Source: Planctomycetota bacterium (lineage in GTDB: Bacteria; Planctomycetota; UBA1135; UBA2386). From it: DNA of 64,000 bases. Location: the NCBI GenBank assembly GCA_020848735.1, contig JADLHO010000077.1, forward strand, positions 18,645 to 82,644, read 5' to 3'. Each line of letters begins with the position of its first letter. Within the stretch, counting starts at the first letter, position 1. Positions 44,815 to 53,022 of the stretch are shown in pieces. A program made the position numbers and the translations under genes. The notes beneath the pieces are model-generated. The model ran no database searches. It saw only the letters and a list, made by a program, of their open reading frames with translations, and was not told the DNA's origin.

Positions 44815-45225
44815 ATGAACTCCCCCCACACGGTCCGCCGCAGCGCCGGCTTCACCCTCGTCGAGATCATGGTCGTCATCGTGATCCTCGGCCTCCTCGC
44901 CGGAATCGTCGTCCCCAACCTCTTCAGCAACGTCCAGGAGGCCCGCGAGACGACCACGAAAGCCAACGCGCAGGCCGTGCTCGATGCCCTCAAGCAGTAC
45001 CTCACCAAGACCGGCAAGAACAACGCCGAGCTCGAGGACCTGGTCACACCCGACGCGCGCGGCGCCACGATCCTCGAGCGCGCTCAGCTGAAGGACGCCT
45101 GGGACAACGAGTTCGAGCTCCGCAAGCTCGACGGCTACATGAAGTTCGAGGTCGGGTCCAAGGGTCAGGATGGCGTGGTCGACACCGAGGACGACGTCGT
45201 CGTGCCGCCCCGTAGCGAGAACTGA
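44815..45225 (+). CDS. gspG: Major pseudopilin GspG
   Basis: A 136-residue type II secretion pseudopilin. The prepilin peptidase site is G12/F13 in 'RRSAGFTLVEIMVVI', with the conserved E5 of the mature protein. The C-terminal domain has 'LKDAWDNEFELRK' and 'VGSKGQDGVVDTEDDVV', corresponding to the calcium-binding loop (GxDGxxxTxDD) of GspG. It builds the pseudopilus. GspO, the peptidase that would process it, is not in the window. The 205 bases before it hold no recognised gene. Confidence 0.96.
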   Translation: MNSPHTVRRSAGFTLVEIMVVIVILGLLAGIVVPNLFSNVQEARETTTKANAQAVLDALKQYLTKTGKNNAELEDLVTPDARGATILERAQLKDAWDNEFELRKLDGYMKFEVGSKGQDGVVDTEDDVVVPPRSEN

Positions 45226-45232
45226 GACGGCG

Positions 45233-45844
45233 ATGGAACCAGGCGCCGTGATCCGGAGGAGCAGCGCAGGACCCGGCGGCGTCGCCCGCGACGCGGGGTT
45301 CACGCTCATCGAGATCATGGTCGTGATCGCGATCCTCGCGATCCTCGCGCGGCTCGGTCTGAACAACCTCGGGGCCCTCGTCCCCGAGACCGTGCTCGAC
45401 AGCGAGTCGCAGCGCCTCATGTCGGCGATCGAGTACCTGCGCTCCGAGGCACAGCTCCAGGGCAAGACCTACAAGCTCGAGCTCGACCTCGACGGCGGTC
45501 GTTACCGCGAGATCTGGCCGCCCGAGATGAAGGTCACGATCGACCAGGATCCGAAGCAGCTCGAGGAGAAGCGCCTGCAGTGGACGGTGCTCGATCCCCG
45601 GGCGCGGATCGTCGGCTACGCGGTGATCGGCGAACCGACCCTGCGCAAGGGCCGGGTCGAGATCGTGCTCGACCGCAACGGCAACACCGCGGACCAGATG
45701 ATCTTCGTGCGGATGAAGGACGACGACCTGAAGCAGATGGTCTGGACCATCCAGATCCGCGGCCTCGAACGCGCCGCGCGCCTGGTGCGGAGCTTCGACG
45801 AGAAGGAGGCCTACCTCGAGCGCATCGAGGAGGCGAACTTCTGA
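45233..45844 (+). CDS. gspH: Minor pseudopilin GspH-like
   Basis: A 203-residue prepilin-like protein starting seven bases after gspG. The cleavage site is G22/F23 in 'VARDAGFTLIEIMVVIAIL'. The 22-residue leader is longer than in most GspH. The globular part (about 60-200) has 'LMSAIEYLRSEAQLQGKTYK', the helix typical of GspH. It is thought to sit at or near the pseudopilus tip. The stop shares a base with the gspI start (TGATG). Confidence 0.85.
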   Translation: MEPGAVIRRSSAGPGGVARDAGFTLIEIMVVIAILAILARLGLNNLGALVPETVLDSESQRLMSAIEYLRSEAQLQGKTYKLELDLDGGRYREIWPPEMKVTIDQDPKQLEEKRLQWTVLDPRARIVGYAVIGEPTLRKGRVEIVLDRNGNTADQMIFVRMKDDDLKQMVWTIQIRGLERAARLVRSFDEKEAYLERIEEANF

Positions 45845-46563
45845 TGACGGACAGGATTCCCCGGACGCCCGGCGCCGATGCCGGCTTCACCCTCATCGAG
45901 GCGCTGGTCGCGGTCGCGATCCTCGCGATGGTGATCGTGCCGTTCCTCAGCATGCGCACGCGGGCGATCATCGACGCCGCCGACGCCAAGCGCTGGCGCA
46001 TCGCGCGCGAGATCGCGGAGCGCTACATGTCGGAGCTCGAGGCCGGTGCGCGCGAGACGCCGCCGACCAACCGGCTCCCGGTCGAGGTCGAGGGACACGA
46101 GGGCTTCCAGTACACGTTCCTGATCGGGGACGCGGCGATCGGCGACGCCGAGGCCGAGATCACCGGCATGAACAGCTTCAGCGGTGGCGGCAGCGATCCG
46201 GCGGATCGCCTGGCCTGGCAACGCGATCGCGACAACCTTCGTCAGGCCCAGTCCCGTGGTGTGTCGATGACGGAGTACGAGGACGAACTCCGCGAGAAGG
46301 AACTCGAGGACAGGATCCCCTCGGAGGACGAGCTCGAGGACGTGGCGATCGTCGTCACGTTCGGCAGCGTTCGCGAGTCGGACGACGAGGAGAAGGGCAC
46401 GGAGCGCTACATGCTGAAGTCCAAGATCTCGACCATGGCGCTCGAGGGGCTCACTCCCGAACGCGCCGAGCAGGTCGCGCAGGCGCGCGGCGCAGGCAAT
46501 GCCAATGGGGCAGCGGGTAGCTCCGGCGCGGGTGCGACCGGCAACAGCGGAGGTGTCAAATGA
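45844..46563 (+). CDS. gspI: Minor pseudopilin GspI-like, oversized
   Basis: A 239-residue prepilin-like protein with cleavage site G14/F15 in 'GADAGFTLIEALVAVAIL' and 'SEL' after the helix as in GspI. Typical GspI is about 125 residues. Here an acidic, glutamate/arginine-rich insert (about 115-180) and a glycine/alanine tail ('ARGAGNANGAAGSSGAGATG') nearly double its size. It is translationally coupled to both gspH and gspJ. It likely forms the tip complex with GspJ. Confidence 0.82.
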   Translation: MTDRIPRTPGADAGFTLIEALVAVAILAMVIVPFLSMRTRAIIDAADAKRWRIAREIAERYMSELEAGARETPPTNRLPVEVEGHEGFQYTFLIGDAAIGDAEAEITGMNSFSGGGSDPADRLAWQRDRDNLRQAQSRGVSMTEYEDELREKELEDRIPSEDELEDVAIVVTFGSVRESDDEEKGTERYMLKSKISTMALEGLTPERAEQVAQARGAGNANGAAGSSGAGATGNSGGVK

Positions 46564-47651
46564 GCGCTCGACGGAACGATCTCGCCGGCCGCGCCCTCGC
46601 CGCCGGGTTCACGCTCGTCGAAGTCATGGTCGCCGTCCTCATCTCCTCGATGGTGATGGTGGCGGTGAGCGCGAGCTTCCTCGGCACGATGAATGCCCAC
46701 TACGAGATCGACATGGCGAACGCCGCCATGTCGGACGGGCAGCGGGTGCTCGACACGGTCGAGCGCGACCTGCGGGCGCTCTGGACCTACAACGTGAAGA
46801 AGAACCAGGTCCTCGTCGGGCGCAACCGCGACATCGCGGGCTTCGATGCCGACTGGATCGACTTCGTGTGCGCGACCGACTCGATCGGCGGCGTGGTCGA
46901 CGTGGAGAACCGCATGGGCCACACCGGCCTCTGCGAGGTCGGCTACTGGCTCCGCGACAACCGGGAACTGCCGGGCCTGCTGGAGCTGGTGCGGCGCGAG
47001 GATCCCCTGCTCGACGACGACCTCACCCGCGGCGGCGTCTTCCAGCGGGTCAGCGACCGCGTGAAGAGCTTCAACATCACCTACTTCGAGACGCTCGGCT
47101 ACGAGGCGCAGCCGGTCGACGAATGGGACAGCAGCCGCGAGGGCAAGCTGCCGCGGCGCATCAAGATCGAGCTCAAGGTCCATCGCCGCATCGGCAACCG
47201 CAACCAGGTCTCGAGCAGCGAGATCGAGGACGACGGCCTGATCCTCGAGACCTACGTCCGCCACATCGTTCTCGATCGCCGCTACGAGCGGATCCTGCAG
47301 GCGGGCATCGCGATGGTTCCGATCGCGCCGCTCCCCCCGGAAGCGGAGTCCGCCAACAGTCAGGGCGGTGGCGGCGGTGGTGGTGGCGGCGGCGGCGGCG
47401 GCGCGGGTGGCCGCGGCGGAGTCGCCGGTCCCGGTGAGATGAACGTCGGCGGCGGCCCGCCCGGCGCGGGCGGCAGTCCGCGTCAGGGCGGCGGCCGCAC
47501 CGGCACCGGCCAGCCCCCCGCCGGCGGCCCGGGACTCAACCTCGGCGAGCTCCTGCGCGGCGGCGGTCGCGGTGGCGCCGGCGGTGGGAACAACTTCTTC
47601 GGCGGACTGCCGGGCGGCGGCGGCAACAGCGGCGGCGGCCGCGGCCGCTGA
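46560..47651 (+). CDS. gspJ: Minor pseudopilin GspJ-like with glycine-rich tail
   Basis: A 363-residue prepilin-like protein, against about 200 for typical GspJ. The cleavage site is G16/F17 in 'ALAAGFTLVEVMVAVLI', and 'GQRVLDTVERDLRALW' matches GspJ. The ordered domain ends near residue 265. The remaining 95 or so residues are almost pure G/R/P/N with runs of glycine, encoded by GGC/GGT repeats at about 47360-47650. No gspK follows: the operon ends here, convergent with serS after 18 bases. Confidence 0.85.
   Translation: MSARRNDLAGRALAAGFTLVEVMVAVLISSMVMVAVSASFLGTMNAHYEIDMANAAMSDGQRVLDTVERDLRALWTYNVKKNQVLVGRNRDIAGFDADWIDFVCATDSIGGVVDVENRMGHTGLCEVGYWLRDNRELPGLLELVRREDPLLDDDLTRGGVFQRVSDRVKSFNITYFETLGYEAQPVDEWDSSREGKLPRRIKIELKVHRRIGNRNQVSSSEIEDDGLILETYVRHIVLDRRYERILQAGIAMVPIAPLPPEAESANSQGGGGGGGGGGGGGAGGRGGVAGPGEMNVGGGPPGAGGSPRQGGGRTGTGQPPAGGPGLNLGELLRGGGRGGAGGGNNFFGGLPGGGGNSGGGRGR
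47360..47650. repeat. GGC/GGT low-complexity coding tract
   Basis: This stretch encodes the glycine-rich tail of GspJ and consists largely of GGC and GGT codons, including an uninterrupted glycine run at about 47366-47401. Such tracts are prone to slippage, in-frame or otherwise. Confidence 0.8.
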
Positions 47652-47669
47652 GCGACGGCCGATCGTCGA

Positions 47670-48944
47670 TCAGAGCGTCTCGCGACCGTCGAGGTAGGGT
47701 CGCAGCGCCGCGGGCACGCGCACGCGGCCGTCGGCCTGTTGGTGCACCTCGAGCAGCGGGATGAGGATGCGGGGGCTGGCCAGCACGGTGTTGTTCAGCG
47801 TGTGGCAGTGCGCGACCTTCTTGGTCGCGGTCTCCCGGTAACGCATCTTCAGACGCCGGGCCTGGTACTCGTAGAAGCGCGACGCCGAGTGGGTCTCCCC
47901 CCAGTTGTCGCGCGACGGCATCCAGCACTCGATGTCGTACTTGAAGGCCTGCGGGACGCCGAGATCGCCGCCGCACACCGCGACGACGCGGTACGGCAGC
48001 TCGAGGGCCGCCAGGACCTCCTCGCTGTTGCGCACGATGTCCTCGTGATGGCGACGGCTCCGAGCCTCGTCGGCGATGTCGATGACCACCTGCTCCACCT
48101 TCTGGAACTGGTGCACGCGGTAGAGGCCCTTGGTGTCCTTGCCGTAGGTGCCGGCCTCGCGCCGGAAGCACGCGCTGCGTGCGACGTAGCGCTTGGGCAG
48201 CTCGGCCTCGTCGAGGATCTCGTCGGCGTGGATCGAGGTGACGGGCACCTCGGCGGTGCCGATCAGGTTCAGGCCATCCTCGGTCACGCGATACGTCTGC
48301 TCCTCGCCACCCGGGAAGAAGCCCGTGCCGGTCATCACCTCGTCGCGCACGAGCAGCGGCGGATCGACGGCCACGAAGCCCTTCCGCACCATGTGCTCGA
48401 GCGCGAGCCGCAGGACCGCATCGTGCAGCAGCGCGAGCTCACCGAAGAGCATGTAGTTGCGGCTGCCGGCCATCTTCGCCGCGCGCTCGACGTCGAGCCA
48501 ACCGCGCGCGACCGCGAGCTCGTCGTGGCTCCGGTGCGCGAACGCGAACACGGGCGGCTTGCCGACGCGACGCACCTCGACGTTCGCGGCATCGCTCGCG
48601 CCGTCGGGGACCTCGTCGTCGGGCACATTCGGCACGAGCAGGAGCTGGTCCTTGATCGCGTCCTGGAGCTCGCGCTCGCGGGTCTCGAGACCCTGGATCC
48701 TGGTCTTCAGCTCGCGCTGCTCGGCGAGGACGGCCTCGCGTTCGGCCGGCGCGAGCTTGCCCATGGCCTTGCCGGCCTGCTTCTGCGCGGCCCTCAACCC
48801 ATCGAGCTCGGGGATCAGGCCCCGGAGCTGCGCGTCGAGTTCGAGGACGCGATCCACGGCCATGGCACGGTCGGGGAAACGCTTCTTGAGCGCGCCCTTG
48901 CGGACGCGATCGGGATCGTCACGGAGGATGCGGATGTCGAGCAC
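47670..48944 (-). CDS. serS: Seryl-tRNA synthetase
   Basis: A 424-residue class II aminoacyl-tRNA synthetase. The N-terminal arm (1-105) is a coiled coil that binds tRNA-Ser. The core has 'LIGTAEVPVTSIHADE', motif 2 'ACFRREAGTYGKDTKGLYRV' and motif 3 'TLNNTVLASPRILIPLLE'. The usual 'SNCTDFQARR' is 'SASRFYEYQARRLKMRYR', a variant seen in some lineages. It should charge tRNA-Ser and tRNA-Sec with serine in the cytoplasm. It is convergent with gspJ. Confidence 0.96.
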   Translation of the reverse strand: MLDIRILRDDPDRVRKGALKKRFPDRAMAVDRVLELDAQLRGLIPELDGLRAAQKQAGKAMGKLAPAEREAVLAEQRELKTRIQGLETRERELQDAIKDQLLLVPNVPDDEVPDGASDAANVEVRRVGKPPVFAFAHRSHDELAVARGWLDVERAAKMAGSRNYMLFGELALLHDAVLRLALEHMVRKGFVAVDPPLLVRDEVMTGTGFFPGGEEQTYRVTEDGLNLIGTAEVPVTSIHADEILDEAELPKRYVARSACFRREAGTYGKDTKGLYRVHQFQKVEQVVIDIADEARSRRHHEDIVRNSEEVLAALELPYRVVAVCGGDLGVPQAFKYDIECWMPSRDNWGETHSASRFYEYQARRLKMRYRETATKKVAHCHTLNNTVLASPRILIPLLEVHQQADGRVRVPAALRPYLDGRETL

Positions 48945-48983
48945 GGGACTGCTGGATGCGGGGCGAAGCCTGACGGCGGCTGA

Positions 48984-51134
48984 TCACTTGAACAGCGGAT
49001 CGAGCTTCACGAAGAACTTGTTCTTCTTGTCGCTCAGCCCGACGAAGCTGCCGTCGGGTGCGTCGACTTCGACGACGGTGCTGGGCTCTCCCGAGCCTTT
49101 CGCCATCGGATAGAAGCCGACGTGCGAGGAGAGCGAGCTCGAGAACTTGTTCGAGAGCTTGTTGAGCAGCTCGGGGTCGGGGATCGGCACGAACTCGCCG
49201 GCCTCGCGCGCGCCCTTGCCGTCGGCGCTCTTCGCGACGAGGACCACGGGCGCCACCGCGCAGCCGTTGAGGTGAGCGTAGAGTTCGCCGGCCTTGCCGA
49301 CGACGCGCAGGCGCACGGCGTCGATCTTGACCTTGCCGCCCGAGGCGTCCTTGTGGAAGTCGATGTGGAAGGGGGCGCCGAGTTCGAGCTTCGCGGTCTG
49401 GCCGGCTTCGACCTTCACGGCGGCGGAGCTGCCGGGGAAGAGCTCGGCCGTCGTCAGCTTGCCGCCCGCCTTCTGCTCGAGGCGACCGTAGAGGATCGAG
49501 TACTCACCCACCGGCACCTCGGTGGGTTGGCCGTCGGCGATCTCGAAGCGCGCGCCGGCGAAGTCGCCGCTGCCCTGCACGACCAGCACGACGGGCTTGA
49601 TCGGCTTCGGGCCGGTCCACACGAACTGCAGGTTGCCGGTCTTGAAGTACTCGGGATTCGCGGGGCGGAAGCCGGCCTTCAGCCCGCCCTCCTGGCTGCG
49701 CAGGTGGAACCAGTTCGCGCCGACCTTCACCCAGCTCGACGCCGGCCCGACGCTGTCCTTGCCGATCTGCAGCGCGTCCAGCACCGCGATCGGCACCTCC
49801 TCGTCGGGTCCCGCGCCGAGGTTGCGGTCCTTGAAGCCGAGCGCGTAGGCATCCTCCTCGAAGAGCACGCCGTTGCCGTTGTCGTCGAAGAAGGTGATCG
49901 GGGTGCCATCCAGGTCGGCCACCCAGCTCGCCGCGCTCTTGTAGTACAGCGTCGCGTTCTTCACGCCGCCGGACTCGTAGGGCTCGAGGTTGATCGAGAG
50001 GCCCTGGTAGGGCTCCGAGCCGCCGCCGATGAAGAACCACATCGCGTACGGACGTTTGCGGTCGGCGTCGAGCCAGAACACCGAGGGCTTCTTCAGCTTG
50101 GCATCGACCTCGACGAAGGGGTTCTTCTTGAGGTCGGTCTCGCTGCCGTCGAGCGTGACCCCGAACTTCGCGGCGCCGGGGCGCACGGCGAAGAGCTCCG
50201 CGCCCTTGAACCACTCGAACTTGCGCGGGCCGCCTTCGGTGATCGAGACGGCCAGCCACTTCGGCGGCACGGGGCCGGCGACCGCCGCGATGTCGTGCTT
50301 CGGCTTGACCTGCGGCTCGAAGCGCAGCTCGACGATCTTCTCGAGCTTGTCGGCATCGGGCATCAGGTACGCGTCGGCACCCTTCACGTTGGCGTCGTAG
50401 CCGCCCTTGCTGCGCTTCTCGGCCTCCGCCTCGTCGAGCTTCAGGCGCTCCTCCTCCGCCTTCTTGAAGTTCGCATTCCCCGCGAAGTGGATGTCCTTCA
50501 CCCAGTCGCAGGCCCGCCGCAGCTCCTCGAAGCGAGTCAACGAGATGATCACCTCGCGACGATCCACGAAGGTCTTCTCGGGGATCTTGTCGTAGAGCGT
50601 CGCGAGCAGGCCCCAGGCATCGGCCGCGTTGACCTGGTCACCGACGTTCTCGAAGTTCGCGGCGATCTTGCGGAGCGTGTCCGCGAGCCCCTCCCAGGGC
50701 TTGCGGTCGGTCACCTTGCCGTCGCGCAGCTTGAAGAACTCGCCGTACGCCGCGACGAGCGCCTGCTTCGAACGCTCGACGGCCTTGAGCGACTGCGGGT
50801 CGACGCCGTGGCACCAGCGCTCCACGATCTCGAGCGTGCGGCCTTCGAAGACGCGCAGCCACGCCGCCTTGAGCGTGTTGCGCTCGAGCTCCGTCGGGGC
50901 GCTGCGCGTCGGATCCGCGATCACGCCGAGCACGAGCGCGCGGAAGTGCCCCACCGTGTGGATCGAGTTCTCCTTGACGAGCTTGTCGAGCCCCTTCTGG
51001 TTGTCGAGGCGGATCGCGTCGGCGAGCTCCGTCGCGAACTGGTCGTAGCCGAGCTGCTGCGCCGGCGCGCCGATGCAAAGCAGGAACGGCAACCAGGCGA
51101 CGAGGACGAATCGGAAGGACAGGGTGGGGAACAT
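48984..51134 (-). CDS. Large secreted protein of unknown function
   Basis: A 716-residue protein with a signal peptide ('FVLVAWLPFLLCIGAPAQQ'). I do not recognise a family. Residues about 25-260 are helical and TPR-like. A lysine/glutamate-rich segment follows ('KKAEEERLKLDEAEAEKRSK'). Residues about 300-716 are beta-rich with repeated short domains. An EF-hand-like acidic loop is visible in 'FFDDNGNGVLFEEDAYALG'. The protein seems to work in the periplasm or at the surface. It shares direction with serS and rhomboid but is separated by 39 and 53 bases, so one transcript is possible. Confidence 0.75.
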   Translation of the reverse strand: MFPTLSFRFVLVAWLPFLLCIGAPAQQLGYDQFATELADAIRLDNQKGLDKLVKENSIHTVGHFRALVLGVIADPTRSAPTELERNTLKAAWLRVFEGRTLEIVERWCHGVDPQSLKAVERSKQALVAAYGEFFKLRDGKVTDRKPWEGLADTLRKIAANFENVGDQVNAADAWGLLATLYDKIPEKTFVDRREVIISLTRFEELRRACDWVKDIHFAGNANFKKAEEERLKLDEAEAEKRSKGGYDANVKGADAYLMPDADKLEKIVELRFEPQVKPKHDIAAVAGPVPPKWLAVSITEGGPRKFEWFKGAELFAVRPGAAKFGVTLDGSETDLKKNPFVEVDAKLKKPSVFWLDADRKRPYAMWFFIGGGSEPYQGLSINLEPYESGGVKNATLYYKSAASWVADLDGTPITFFDDNGNGVLFEEDAYALGFKDRNLGAGPDEEVPIAVLDALQIGKDSVGPASSWVKVGANWFHLRSQEGGLKAGFRPANPEYFKTGNLQFVWTGPKPIKPVVLVVQGSGDFAGARFEIADGQPTEVPVGEYSILYGRLEQKAGGKLTTAELFPGSSAAVKVEAGQTAKLELGAPFHIDFHKDASGGKVKIDAVRLRVVGKAGELYAHLNGCAVAPVVLVAKSADGKGAREAGEFVPIPDPELLNKLSNKFSSSLSSHVGFYPMAKGSGEPSTVVEVDAPDGSFVGLSDKKNKFFVKLDPLFK

Positions 51135-51187
51135 CGTGGAAAGCTCCGGTCCGATGTGCGAGGTCGGCAGTGTAGAGCGCGACCGCG

Positions 51188-52036
51188 TCAGCGCCCGCGC
51201 AGATCCTTGCTCGCGCGCTCGAGGAAGCGGCGCTCCTCGGCGCTCAGCGCGGACCTGCCTTCGCGCGCGACCTTGTCGAGGATCTCGTCGAGGCGGAACT
51301 CGCGCTCCGCCTGGCTGACCTGCGCGCGGCGCTTGCGCCAGCGCGCGAGCGCCGGGAAGAGGGTCCCGCGACCGGTTCCGAGCGCGAGGTAGTAGCCGCG
51401 GAAGACCCGGAACGCGCAGAAGCCCCAGATCGCCCCGCCGAGGTGCGCGGCATGCGCGGTCCCCGAGTCCTTCAGCCCGTGCAGCTCCATCAGCGAGTAG
51501 TAGGCCCCGAGCGCGACGAGGATGCCGACCAGGAGCCCGAGCTGGACCGGGATCAACCCGAGCAGCATCACCATGAGGCGCGGCGTCGCCATCGCGCAGT
51601 AGACCATGATCGCGTAGACCGCCCCGCTGGCGCCGACGAGACGCATCGCGCCGAAATGGCCGCCGACCAGGGCGATGACGAGCTGCAGGATGCCGCCGAG
51701 CAGCCCCCCCATCAGGTAGATGTGCACGAGGCCCCGCGACCCCGCATCGTCCTCCACGCGCCGGCCGAACCACCAGAGCAGGAGCATGTTGAAGAGGACG
51801 TGGAAGGGGTCGGTGAAGCTGTGCGCGAACTGGTAGCTGACGAGCCGCAGCAGGCCGAGGCCGTAACCCGCGAGCAGTTCCTCGCCGTTGAGGGCGAGCC
51901 AGTGGTCGAGCGAGCGACCCCCGAGGCGTTCGCCGAGGATCACGGTCACGGCGAAGACCGCGACGTTGATCGTGATCAGGGCGTGGACCGCGGACGCGGT
52001 CGCCCAGGACGGGAGGCGATTGCCGATTCGGCTCAT
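51188..52036 (-). CDS. Rhomboid-family intramembrane serine protease
   Basis: A 282-residue polytopic protein with six membrane segments. The catalytic serine is in 'LVGASGAVYAIMVYCAMA' (GxSG), the histidine in 'GTAHAAHLGGAIWGF', and 'HSFTDPFHVLFNMLLLWWFG' is the conserved L1/TM2 region. A soluble C-terminal tail of about 60 residues ('FRLDEILDKVAREGRSALS', 'EERRFLERASKDL') is the small domain common on planctomycete and bacteroidete rhomboids. It cleaves membrane proteins within the bilayer. It is divergent from folD. Confidence 0.92.
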   Translation of the reverse strand: MSRIGNRLPSWATASAVHALITINVAVFAVTVILGERLGGRSLDHWLALNGEELLAGYGLGLLRLVSYQFAHSFTDPFHVLFNMLLLWWFGRRVEDDAGSRGLVHIYLMGGLLGGILQLVIALVGGHFGAMRLVGASGAVYAIMVYCAMATPRLMVMLLGLIPVQLGLLVGILVALGAYYSLMELHGLKDSGTAHAAHLGGAIWGFCAFRVFRGYYLALGTGRGTLFPALARWRKRRAQVSQAEREFRLDEILDKVAREGRSALSAEERRFLERASKDLRGR

Positions 52037-52138
52037 GTCGTCGCTCGGTGCGGGCGTCGCGTTCGCAGTGTGCCGCGCGCGTGAGCGGAGCGCCCGCGCG
52101 CGCTATGGTGTCCGCGCACACCCCACCCGGATGATCAC

Positions 52139-52981
52139 GTGACGGCGCGGATTCTCGATGGACGTGCGCTCGCGGACAAGCTGCGCAGCGAGCTGCGCGC
52201 CGCGCGCGTTTCCCTGGGCGATCGCCCCATTCGTCTGGTCTCGCTCGAGGTCGGGCACAACCCCGCCGCGAAGGTCTACCTCCGCGGCCAACGCAGGGCG
52301 GCCGAGGACGTCGGGATCGAACTCGTCGAGGAACACCTGCCCCAGGACGCCGCGCTCGCCACCGTGCTCGGTCGGATCACGCAGCTCAACGACGACCAGA
52401 GCGTCGCCGGCATCCTCGTGCAGCGGCCGCTGCCGCCTTCGATCGAGGCGCGGGAGGTGCAGGGGGCGATCAAGCGGCACAAGGACGTCGAGGGCATGAA
52501 CCCCTCGAACATGGGCGCGATCCTCTACCACGAGCCGGCGCTCGCGCCCTGCACGGCCAGCGCGGCGCTGCGCCTGATCCAGGAGAGCGGCATCGACCTC
52601 GCGGGGGCGGAGGCCGTGGTCGTCGGCCACAGCGAGATCGTCGGCAAGCCGATCGCGATGTTCCTGCTGCATCACCTCTCGACCGTGACGGTGTGCCACG
52701 TGAAGACGCGCAACCTCGCGGAACACACGCGTCGCGCCGACATCCTGGTCGTGGCAGTCGGAAAGGCCGGCCTCGTGACCGGCCGCATGATCAAGCCCGG
52801 CGCCGTCGTCATCGACATCGGCATCAACACGGCTGCGGACGGCAGCGTCGTCGGCGACGTCGAGTACGCGTCGAGCGCGGAGATCGCGGGCTGGATCACC
52901 CCCGTGCCCGGCGGCGTCGGACCGGTGACGGTCGCGATGCTGATGCGCAACACGCTGCGCGCGGCCGGCCTGAACGTCTGA
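52139..52981 (+). CDS. folD: FolD: methylenetetrahydrofolate dehydrogenase / cyclohydrolase-like
   Basis: A 280-residue enzyme of one-carbon metabolism. The GTG at 52139 is used because the upstream ATG frame stops at once. Signature blocks: 'GHNPAAKVYLRGQRRAAEDV', 'GILVQRPLPPSI', 'KDVEGMNPSNMG', 'GHSEIVGKPIAMFL' and 'PVPGGVGPVTVAMLM'. Tyr47 of the YxxxK catalytic pair is present, but the lysine (K54 in E. coli) is Q51 here. In studied enzymes that lysine is needed for cyclohydrolase activity, so this protein may only be a dehydrogenase. Overall identity to FolD is otherwise good. Confidence 0.94.
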   Translation: MTARILDGRALADKLRSELRAARVSLGDRPIRLVSLEVGHNPAAKVYLRGQRRAAEDVGIELVEEHLPQDAALATVLGRITQLNDDQSVAGILVQRPLPPSIEAREVQGAIKRHKDVEGMNPSNMGAILYHEPALAPCTASAALRLIQESGIDLAGAEAVVVGHSEIVGKPIAMFLLHHLSTVTVCHVKTRNLAEHTRRADILVVAVGKAGLVTGRMIKPGAVVIDIGINTAADGSVVGDVEYASSAEIAGWITPVPGGVGPVTVAMLMRNTLRAAGLNV

Positions 52982-53022
52982 GGGGCGGCGGCCCGGGGCG
53001 GTCGACCCTCGTCGCGCCACGC

